Origin: an uncultured Acidimicrobiaceae bacterium
GTDB taxonomy: Bacteria; Actinomycetota; Acidimicrobiia; Spongiisociales; UBA5794
Reading direction: 5' to 3'
Length of the DNA: 15,909 bases
NCBI GenBank assembly: GCA_947258635.1
Contig: CAMYJM010000037.1
Coordinates: 1 to 15,909 of the forward strand
Within the stretch, counting starts at the first letter, position 1; each line of letters starts with the position of its first letter. The translations under genes were made by a program, and so were the position numbers. Under the pieces are notes generated by a model. It was not told the origin of the DNA and searched no databases. It worked only from the letters and a program-made list of their open reading frames with translations. Below are positions 7,849 through 13,734 of this stretch, piece by piece.

Positions 7849-8481
7849 TCACGCCGACTCCTCGTGGTCGGGGTTGTCCCAGACGATCAACGCATGCCAC
7901 CCATCGGTGTGATCGTCTTCGACGTACCCTTCCAAAACTCCACGTACCTCAAACCCGTTCGCGAGCTGAAAACTCAGTGTCGCATCGTAGATCTCCCCGG
8001 CGACGACACGATCTATGTAGGCGGCCGCCGCCATCTCGTCCTTGTGGGCGGCGAATCCCGGCATGTAGCCGCCGGCGACGATCCCCTTCTTGTTGAAGCG
8101 GCGTACGACGTCCTTGCGCAGTTCATACAGCTCTTTGCCGATACCGCGCCTGCGGTATGCGGGGTCGACCACGATGTCCGTTCCGTAGTACCAATCGCCG
8201 GCAGCGTTGTGGTTGGCGCACTGATGCTCGCCCGTGATCTCGGCGATGGTGTGCTGAGTGTCGTCGAAGTCGAAGTCGAGGAAGATGCCCGCCGCCTGGC
8301 CGACGACCCGGTCCGCGTCGAGGCAGACGAAGAACCCCTCCGGGAAGATGTCGGCATAGGCGTGGACGCCCTCGACGGTGAACAGGCCCTCCGGCTCGGT
8401 ATGGGGAAAGACCCTGTGCTCCAACGCGGCGCATTGCTCGGCCAGGTCGTGGGTGAGGTTGACGTAGCGCAGCTCGCTCAT
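7849..8481 (-). CDS. GNAT-family N-acetyltransferase (stand-alone)
   Basis: This is a 210-residue cytoplasmic acyltransferase fold. The acetyl-CoA pyrophosphate loop is clear: 'DIVVDPAYRRRGIGK' (about 102-116) with R-x-x-G-x-G at 110-115. The following stretch ('LYELRKDVVRRFNKKGIVAGG', given in part), then 'TLSFQLANGF' and a C-terminal 'LIVWDNPD', recalls the N-terminal half of known two-domain GNAT/carbon-nitrogen hydrolase proteins. Here the nitrilase half is absent. It probably acetylates a small amine or amino compound linked to the imported substrate, but the acceptor is unknown. Its ATG overlaps the stop of the C45 hydrolase gene by 4 nt (ATGA), and 66 bp separate it from potD downstream. 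This spacing is compatible with one transcript. Confidence 0.88.
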   Translation of the reverse strand: MSELRYVNLTHDLAEQCAALEHRVFPHTEPEGLFTVEGVHAYADIFPEGFFVCLDADRVVGQAAGIFLDFDFDDTQHTIAEITGEHQCANHNAAGDWYYGTDIVVDPAYRRRGIGKELYELRKDVVRRFNKKGIVAGGYMPGFAAHKDEMAAAAYIDRVVAGEIYDATLSFQLANGFEVRGVLEGYVEDDHTDGWHALIVWDNPDHEESA

Positions 8482-9548
8482 GTGAGGCTGAACCTCTCGT
8501 ACTCGTTGCCGTCGGGGCGCCCGGCAACCGCCCAGAACTCACCCGTCCTGGGACGCATGATGGCGGCTCCACAAGACTCGACGTGGTAGGGCGGTGCGGA
8601 CACCTGGCAGATCGCGTCTGGATCTCGCGTCAGGGCCATGAGATCGTCGACTCCGAACGAGTCCCCGTCCAGCAACTCGGTCGCCCGCGCCAGGCGCGCT
8701 TTCGAGCTGGCCTGCAGCGCCGGAGGCCGCGGCGCTTCCTCGGCCTGGGTGATGGGATGCAGGCAGTGGTTCGTGTGCACAACGGGCGTCTCGTCGAGCA
8801 TCTCGACGCCGAGGGCGTCGGGCATGGCCTCGATGCTCACCCCATTGCCGCCGGCGTCGAAGAGCAAGTAGTTGTGCGCTCCGGCGAGATCGGCATCGAC
8901 GACACACGCTGTGGCGTCCTCGAGAGTGCTCTGTTGAAGCGCCTTGCGCACCACGAACGGCCAGGTGACTCCGATCTTGCCCATCGCGGTGAGGTTGTTG
9001 ATCCCGATGGCGATACCCGCGTCGTTCATGCCGATCTGGCCGACGCATCCGAAGGTAGAAAACACCAGGGCACGGGGAGCGTCGCCTCCGGCCACGTCGA
9101 GCATCACGATGTGCTCAGTCGCCGAGTCGTGCATGTCCCACGTTTGGCCAAAGAACCCGGCGCCACCGGCCATGTCGTCGGGCACGATGAATGCCGTACA
9201 GGTGTCCTCGATCGGCGCCTCGCCGAACGACCCGCGGACCGCGTCGACGAAGTCGGTGAAACCACCGACGACGATCATCTCCGCCGCGGTGAGCCCGGCG
9301 GCGTCTCCGATGGCAACCATCTCGGCGTAGAGATCCGGCGCGTAGCTCTGGTGGGCGGGAAGCATCCGCGCCGCGAGATCGAGGATGGCCTCGCGGGTGA
9401 TGCCGACGCCGGCGGTCAAGGTGCCGGCAGCCACAATCGCCATGCGGTCCTCGGTGTAGCGCCTGATAACGGCCCCGTATGCCAGGCCGTGGACCCGGCC
9501 GCGGTCGGCCGGGCTGCCGGCGAGAGCCAGCGTGCGTATGGCGGTCAC
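8478..9548 (-). CDS. C45-family Ntn hydrolase / acyl-CoA:6-APA acyltransferase-like protein
   Basis: This 356-residue protein resembles the isopenicillin-N acyltransferase (peptidase C45) family. These enzymes cut themselves to expose an N-terminal Cys nucleophile, then hydrolyse or transfer N-acyl groups on amines. 'EDTCTAFIVP' matches the family's Asp-x-Cys-Thr cleavage site, so Cys117 is the likely nucleophile and residues 1-116 the small chain. 'GFFGQTWDMHD' (about 133-143) and 'TFGCVGQIGMNDAGIAIGIN' are further conserved parts. No signal peptide is seen, so it is cytoplasmic. The start is GTG at 9548; GGAGG lies 15 nt upstream, which is unusually far. A small ORF overlaps this GTG by 4 nt (GTGA), so coupled initiation may explain the weak site. 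It heads the operon and overlaps the GNAT gene by 4 nt. An amide of the imported compound is a plausible substrate. Confidence 0.85.
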   Translation of the reverse strand: MTAIRTLALAGSPADRGRVHGLAYGAVIRRYTEDRMAIVAAGTLTAGVGITREAILDLAARMLPAHQSYAPDLYAEMVAIGDAAGLTAAEMIVVGGFTDFVDAVRGSFGEAPIEDTCTAFIVPDDMAGGAGFFGQTWDMHDSATEHIVMLDVAGGDAPRALVFSTFGCVGQIGMNDAGIAIGINNLTAMGKIGVTWPFVVRKALQQSTLEDATACVVDADLAGAHNYLLFDAGGNGVSIEAMPDALGVEMLDETPVVHTNHCLHPITQAEEAPRPPALQASSKARLARATELLDGDSFGVDDLMALTRDPDAICQVSAPPYHVESCGAAIMRPRTGEFWAVAGRPDGNEYERFSLT

Positions 9549-9679
9549 GGCGTCACCACCGAGCCTCCGGCGCGACGGTCGGCTGTCGCTTCCATGCCGC
9601 CGGTTGCGGTGTCCCCCGAAGTACGCACGGCCTCCACCATGACGTCCGCCTTCAACCGATAGACAACCAGGACCCGCAT
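9545..9679 (-). CDS. possible 44-residue leader peptide ahead of the C45 gene
   Basis: From the ATG at 9679 the minus strand encodes 44 residues (MRVLVVYRLKAD...GGSVVTP) with mostly G/C at third codon positions. Its TGA overlaps the GTG start of the C45 gene (GTGA), the same arrangement as the real junctions downstream. The ATG falls only a few bases after the start point expected from the promoter-like sequence at 9689-9717, so it could be read from a nearly leaderless mRNA. No Shine-Dalgarno sequence is present and I recognise no family. It could be a translational leader, a real small protein, or chance in GC-rich DNA. Confidence 0.35.
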   Translation of the reverse strand: MRVLVVYRLKADVMVEAVRTSGDTATGGMEATADRRAGGSVVTP

Positions 9680-9688
9680 TGGCAGCGA

Positions 9689-9717
9689 ATTATTACTTGC
9701 AATGGACGCCGACGCAA
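9689..9717 (-). promoter_or_regulatory. candidate promoter of the transport/catabolic operon
   Basis: On the minus strand TTGCGT (9717-9712) and AATAAT (9694-9689) are spaced 17 bp apart. The -10 box matches the consensus at five of six positions, the -35 box at three. Transcription would start near 9682, ahead of the small ORF and the C45 gene. It lies in the only clearly AT-rich stretch between the divergent genes. Confidence 0.4.
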
Positions 9718-9725
9718 GCGATAGT
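9697..9725 (+). promoter_or_regulatory. candidate promoter of the Lrp/AsnC regulator gene
   Basis: TTGCAA (9697-9702) and GATAGT (9720-9725) are spaced 17 bp apart. The predicted start point, about 7 nt downstream, coincides with the ATG at 9733, so the mRNA would be leaderless, which is common in actinobacteria and fits the lack of a Shine-Dalgarno sequence. The two divergent promoters overlap, so one bound regulator could affect both. Confidence 0.4.
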
Positions 9726-9732
9726 TTCGTCG

Positions 9733-10224
9733 ATGGCCTCTCCACGAGCGGAACGAAATCACAAGGGCTCTGACGGACCGATTCGTTTGGATGACACCGA
9801 CAAGGCGATCGTTCGACACCTGCAGGCAGATGGGCGGATGTCGTACACCAAACTCGGCCCCCTGGTCGGCCTCTCGGCGCCGGCCACCCGGCAGCGGGTG
9901 CTCCACCTCATCGAAAGCGGCGTGATGGAGGTCGTTGCCGTCACCGATCCCACCACGCTGGGCTTCGAGATCCAAGCGTTGATGGGCATTCAGACCGCCG
10001 GCGGCCCTCATGCCGCGGCGCAGTTCATGGCCGAGCTCCAAGAGGTGGATTACCTGGCGATCACCACGGGCCGTTTCAATGTGATCTGTGAAGTCGTATG
10101 CGAGGACAACGACCACCTACTGGATCTGATGAATCGGCTTGGTGCCCACGATTCGATCGATTCGATCGAGGTATTCACCTTCGTGAGCCTGGTCAAGCAG
10201 ACATACGACTGGGGCACTCGCTAG
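9733..10224 (+). CDS. Lrp/AsnC-family transcriptional regulator
   Basis: This 163-residue DNA-binding regulator is the only plus-strand gene. 'RLDDTDKAIVRHLQADGRMSYTKLG' (from residue 18, given in part) begins the winged helix-turn-helix typical of Lrp/AsnC, with the recognition helix near 'LSAPATRQRVLHLIESG' (47-63). The C-terminal half (about 75-155) fits the RAM domain that binds amino acids and drives oligomerisation ('DYLAITTGRFNVICEVVCED', then 'IDSIEVFTFVSLVKQTYDW'). The reading frame stays open to a TTG at 9679, but ATG 9733 gives the usual family N-terminus and agrees with a leaderless promoter. Divergent placement beside the amine operon makes it the likely local regulator, perhaps responding to an amino-acid substrate or product such as a glycine derivative. 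That role is inferred. Confidence 0.9.
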   Translation: MASPRAERNHKGSDGPIRLDDTDKAIVRHLQADGRMSYTKLGPLVGLSAPATRQRVLHLIESGVMEVVAVTDPTTLGFEIQALMGIQTAGGPHAAAQFMAELQEVDYLAITTGRFNVICEVVCEDNDHLLDLMNRLGAHDSIDSIEVFTFVSLVKQTYDWGTR

Positions 10225-10329
10225 AGGTCCGTCGGTCGAGACCAGTCGCCCGGCGTTCTCCAAGCGCTCACTAGAGAAGAGAGCGACTCCCGATCGGGCC
10301 CGCCCTCCTCGATGTATGAGCTCGTACTG

Positions 10330-10629
10330 CTACAGGCTCGGCCCAGGAGTGTCACCGCGGCACTCGCCGTCTTCGAAGACGACGTCGACCCGCCCATCCT
10401 TGCTGGCGTGATGGGTGTGATCATTGGCGCCCTGGCCATCAAAGGCGGCCACATCGACCGTGATGACGACGTATGGATTGGTCGCCGAGTTGGTGACGTG
10501 ACAGATTGTCACCTTGTGCTCACCAGCACCATCGGGTGGCGTGGCCGCGGCCGGGGCCGCCATGGCTGCTACGAGCAGTCCCACCGCCGGCAATAGCCGC
10601 CAGAGTTTCTTGTCAGATACTGTTCCCAC
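10330..10629 (-). CDS. small secreted protein with a KVTICH...TNPYV domain
   Basis: This is a 99-residue exported protein. Basic residues (KKLWR) and a hydrophobic run end at 'APAAA', so signal peptidase probably cuts after Ala29. The mature part has 'KVTICHVTNSATNPYVVITV' (39-58), a motif found in many secreted or wall-linked bacterial proteins, and His71, His73 and His74 in 'NDHTHHASKDG'. Cys43 and Cys90 could form a disulfide, and the His cluster could bind a metal; both are guesses. There is no lipobox or LPXTG-type anchor, so it may be free. The start is GTG at 10629 with AAAGGGGG 5 nt upstream. The gene converges on the regulator gene with 105 bp between the stops. Function is unknown. 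Confidence 0.75.
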   Translation of the reverse strand: MGTVSDKKLWRLLPAVGLLVAAMAAPAAATPPDGAGEHKVTICHVTNSATNPYVVITVDVAAFDGQGANDHTHHASKDGRVDVVFEDGECRGDTPGPSL

Positions 10630-10634
10630 CTATG

Positions 10635-10642
10635 CCCCCTTT
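10635..10642 (-). promoter_or_regulatory. ribosome-binding site supporting a GTG start
   Basis: Minus-strand AAAGGGGG lies 5 nt before the GTG at 10629. No ATG is available nearby in the same frame, so this site decides the start of the small secreted protein. Confidence 0.55.
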
Positions 10643-10690
10643 GGCTGGTCTCACGAGAGTACCGGGACCGAGGACCGCGGAACATCCCCA

Positions 10691-10719
10691 ATTATGGGCC
10701 GACCAGAGTGACTAGTCAT
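10691..10719 (-). promoter_or_regulatory. candidate promoter of the small secreted protein gene
   Basis: On the minus strand ATGACT (10719-10714) and CATAAT (10696-10691) lie 17 bp apart. The -10 box matches at five of six positions, the -35 at four. The start point would be near 10684, giving a 5' leader of about 55 nt before the GTG at 10629. Confidence 0.45.
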
Positions 10720-10729
10720 CGCTCATGAC
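10709..10729. promoter_or_regulatory. overlapping palindromes, possible operator
   Basis: TGACTAGTCA (10709-10718) is a perfect 10-bp palindrome covering most of the candidate -35 box of the small secreted protein gene. It shares bases with a second inverted repeat, GTCAT-N5-ATGAC (10715-10729). Such placement suits a repressor site, but no regulator is identified. Confidence 0.35.
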
Positions 10730-10790
10730 AAACCCACGCCCCATTGACCAACAACGTCGGCCGGTCGGTACGCCTCCTTCTCGAGGGACG

Positions 10791-10815
10791 GGCGAACCAG
10801 GGGCCCGGGTTCGCC
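10791..10815. terminator. 8-bp inverted repeat downstream of the UPF0182 gene
   Basis: GGCGAACC and GGTTCGCC form a perfect 8-bp stem around a 9-nt GC-rich loop, 41 bp past the UPF0182 stop codon. There is no T-run, so it is a possible tail-less terminator for the minus-strand cluster. The rest of 10730-10855 holds no gene I can support. Confidence 0.4.
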
Positions 10816-10855
10816 GAGCCGACCGTGATCGTGGCCCAGTGGCAGCCGCGCCCGG

Positions 10856-13699
10856 TTACCCGTCGGCGTCCACAGCAGCCGCCGCCAGATCGTCGGCCCG
10901 GGCCAGCAGATCGGCAGCCTCGTTGACCTTCGCCTGATACGTCGCAAGGTCGCCGGCGCGCAAAGCCGCATCTGCGTCTGCGAGCGCTTGCACCGCAGCG
11001 GAAATCAGATCGGCCACGACGTCGGGGATCTCGCCACCATCAGGATCGGGACTCACCGCAGCGCCGAATACCGCGGCCAGCGCGCCGTCCAGCGAGTCCG
11101 CCATCTTGATCGTGCCGTTATACGAGACGACCACCCTCTTGAACTCGGGGATGCCGGTGAGCCCGGTCGATGGAGCGGGGGCGCCGGGCACCTGGGCCTG
11201 GCCGGTGTCTTCATCACGCTCGGCAGTGATGTAGATCGGCTGGACGTACAGCAACGAATCGCCGATCGGCACGATCAGCATGTTGCCCTGGATGACGCGC
11301 GATCCACCCTGGCCGAGCAGCGAGAATTCAGGCGAGATGACCGGGTCCTGGTTGATCAACTCCCCAACCTGGCGGGGGCCTTGCTGCAGCGTGCCTGACG
11401 GCAGGCGGAAGTCGATGATCTGGCCGTAGTCTTCCGGCCCCGACTTGGCCACCATGAACGACACCATGTTCGGCCGACCGCGGGGCGTGAACGGCTGCAT
11501 CAGGATGAAGCTCGGATCCGGGTCGTCCTGGTCCTCGGGAAGCTTCATCAACAGGTAGTACGGCAGCATCGGCTTGTCGTTGGCTGCTGCCACGTTGAGC
11601 GTTCGGGAGCGGAAGGGCACCGCCCGCTCGGACGTCGAAGGATCCAGCGCGATCACCCAAGGATCGACGCTCGAGAAGAACTGCCTCGGATCGGTCATGT
11701 GGTACGTCGTGTACATGTCAGACTGAAGGCGGAACATGTCTTCGGGATAGCGCAAATGCTCGACCAGCTCCGGCGACATCGCCGAACCGGGAGTGAACAG
11801 GGTCGGGAAGATACGCTGATAGGCGGCGATCAGAGGATCGGTGTCGTCGACAACGTAAAAGGTGACCTCGCCGTCGAAGGCGCTGACGGTGGCTTTCACG
11901 GAGTTGCGGATGTAGTTGAAGTTGTTGGGCAGCCCCGGAGCGACAGCGTCGAGCCGGCCGACGAGGGCTTGGGACGAATAGGGGTAGCGATCGCTGATCG
12001 TATACAGGTCGACGACCCAGACAAGTTTCCCATCGAGCACAACCAGATAAGGATCGGCATCCGGGTAGAGGAAGCCGGGCGTCAGCTTGGCTATTCGGTC
12101 CCGGATGTTGCGCACCAGCAGAACCTGGCTTTCAGCGTTGAGCCGGCTGGAGATCATCGTGTCCCAGTTGGCAAATCGGGCGGAGAAAGCCAGCCGCCGG
12201 AAGAATCCGCCGAGCGGCACTCCCCCGTCGCCCTCATAGTTGTTGTATTGGATGTTCTCGACGTTGCCGGCTACCGGGAAGTCGACCTCATCCTGCATGG
12301 TGCCGGCGATGACGTACTCGTCCGAAGCGTCGTCGGAGAAGTACACCCGGGGCTCTGTGATCGGGATCGCGCTGCCGACGGGCGGGATGTCCTTGACGAA
12401 GAAGTCCGGTTGACCTTCCGGGGTGACATCGTTGACCCATCCCCGCGCCGGGATGTTGGCCTCATCGAGGTTGCGCGACGAGACCATCACCTGGGTCAGC
12501 TTGCCGTCGATCCGGTATCGATCGACATCGACGTCCGAGGTGTCGTAGAAGGTCATGATCGCCTGGAGCTGCTGATAAGTGGTGTTGAGCACCGACGGGT
12601 CCCATAATCGGATGTTGTCGACGGTGTCGTTGTTCGTTTCGAGGTCGGCGGCGGTCAGCTCGGATGACGCCCTGAACTCCTCGACCTCGATGTCGGCTAT
12701 CCCGTAGGCCTGCCTCGTGAACTCGATGTTGTGGGCGACGAACTCGATCTCCTTGTTGAGCTCGTCGGGCTGCACCTGGAATCGCTGCACGATGAGGGGG
12801 TAGATCCCACCGATGCCGATCGAAGTGACCAGCCACAGTCCAACGGCCACCGCCGGGAGCGTCCAACCCTGGAAGCGAATGTTGACGAGGAGGATGATCG
12901 CCGCCACCACGGAGATGATGATCAGGAGCTGGAATGCCGGACGTTGCGCGTTGATGTCGGTGAAGGATGCACCGAGCACCGTGCCCCGATCCGAGTACAG
13001 CAGCTCCCACCTGTCGAGCCAATACCCGAAAGCCTTGAGCAGAGCCAGCACGGCAAACAACACTGAGAGGTGCACCTTCACCCCGGGCGAAACCCGACGC
13101 TGCACCTGAATGCCGCCGTTGAGATAGTGGAGTGCAGCCGTCACGAGCGCGATGACTAGAAAGAGCTGGAACGTCCAGCCGAACAAGTCGCGGTAGAACG
13201 GCAGCTTGAAGACGTACGTACCGATGTCGTTGTTGTATATCGGGTCCACTATCCCGAAGCTGCCCCCATGGCGATAAAGCAGCCAGTCGCGCCACCAGAC
13301 CGAAGCGCCGAGACCCACCATCAAGCCGAAGAAGCCGGCAACAACGAGGCGCACCCATCGGATACGCGGGGTCACCCAGTCCTGGAACCTCTCGAGCAGC
13401 TCCTCATCGGGGCTCCCGCTCAGGCTCAGCGTCCGCGGCGACAGCCGGTCGGCCAGGGCCAGGTTCACCCAGAACAGGATCGCGGCGACGACGGTGGCGG
13501 CAAGCACGAGCCACACCCGAGTGAGTATCAGAGTTCGCCAAGTGCGGGCCTGCCCGAGGTCGGAGAACCACAGGAAGTCGGTCCAGAAAGTGGCGACCGA
13601 TCGGATCGTGAAGATCACGACGAACGCGCCGATCATCAGAAAGGCGGGCCACCTGCGGCGGGCTGCAGTGCGAATGGGGACGGGGTCGCGACTAATCAT
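10856..13699 (-). CDS. UPF0182-family integral membrane protein
   Basis: This 947-residue membrane protein of unknown function has the full length of its family (COG1615). Seven hydrophobic helices lie near residues 17-36, 62-82, 116-136, 173-193, 209-227, 255-275 and 281-301. A conserved 'VDPIYNNDIGTYVFKLPFYR' segment sits between helices three and four. From about 305 on is a large domain, probably on the outer face, beginning 'FQVQPDELNKEIEF' and containing 'NIEFTRQAYGI'. The C-terminus ends in an acidic stretch and an Ala-rich helix ('DADAALRAGDLATYQAKVNEA'-like, given in part), also typical of the family. The ATG at 13699 has no clear Shine-Dalgarno sequence. It is the last gene of the three-gene cluster, 35 bp after the DivIVA-domain gene. 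Family members commonly lie next to PDZ/S16 protease genes in actinobacteria. Confidence 0.93.
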   Translation of the reverse strand: MISRDPVPIRTAARRRWPAFLMIGAFVVIFTIRSVATFWTDFLWFSDLGQARTWRTLILTRVWLVLAATVVAAILFWVNLALADRLSPRTLSLSGSPDEELLERFQDWVTPRIRWVRLVVAGFFGLMVGLGASVWWRDWLLYRHGGSFGIVDPIYNNDIGTYVFKLPFYRDLFGWTFQLFLVIALVTAALHYLNGGIQVQRRVSPGVKVHLSVLFAVLALLKAFGYWLDRWELLYSDRGTVLGASFTDINAQRPAFQLLIIISVVAAIILLVNIRFQGWTLPAVAVGLWLVTSIGIGGIYPLIVQRFQVQPDELNKEIEFVAHNIEFTRQAYGIADIEVEEFRASSELTAADLETNNDTVDNIRLWDPSVLNTTYQQLQAIMTFYDTSDVDVDRYRIDGKLTQVMVSSRNLDEANIPARGWVNDVTPEGQPDFFVKDIPPVGSAIPITEPRVYFSDDASDEYVIAGTMQDEVDFPVAGNVENIQYNNYEGDGGVPLGGFFRRLAFSARFANWDTMISSRLNAESQVLLVRNIRDRIAKLTPGFLYPDADPYLVVLDGKLVWVVDLYTISDRYPYSSQALVGRLDAVAPGLPNNFNYIRNSVKATVSAFDGEVTFYVVDDTDPLIAAYQRIFPTLFTPGSAMSPELVEHLRYPEDMFRLQSDMYTTYHMTDPRQFFSSVDPWVIALDPSTSERAVPFRSRTLNVAAANDKPMLPYYLLMKLPEDQDDPDPSFILMQPFTPRGRPNMVSFMVAKSGPEDYGQIIDFRLPSGTLQQGPRQVGELINQDPVISPEFSLLGQGGSRVIQGNMLIVPIGDSLLYVQPIYITAERDEDTGQAQVPGAPAPSTGLTGIPEFKRVVVSYNGTIKMADSLDGALAAVFGAAVSPDPDGGEIPDVVADLISAAVQALADADAALRAGDLATYQAKVNEAADLLARADDLAAAAVDADG

Positions 13700-13734
13700 T
13701 GGCGCGCAGTCTATTGCGACTTGGGACGCAAGAG

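Noticed and set aside
8583..9662. A 359-codon plus-strand frame opposite the C45 gene.
   Set aside because: It is a shadow; the minus strand encodes a protein with the Ntn cleavage site and overlapping operon starts.
10281..10298. The CCCGATCGGG palindrome (10289-10298) and a weak CGCTC/GAGCG stem between the convergent genes as a terminator.
   Set aside because: The stems are short, the palindrome has no loop, and no T-run follows on either strand, so I do not call a terminator here.
10791..10830. The GGGTTCGCC stretch as the T-arm of a tRNA.
   Set aside because: The neighbouring bases do not form T-stem, anticodon or acceptor pairs; it is explained by the simple inverted repeat.
10725..10937. 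A 70-codon plus-strand frame in the intergenic region.
   Set aside because: It runs into the 3' end of the UPF0182 gene, has no ribosome-binding site, and its product is Ala/Arg/Pro low complexity.
11699..12607. A 302-codon plus-strand frame opposite the UPF0182 gene.
   Set aside because: It lies wholly inside a full-length conserved membrane protein gene and has no independent signal.
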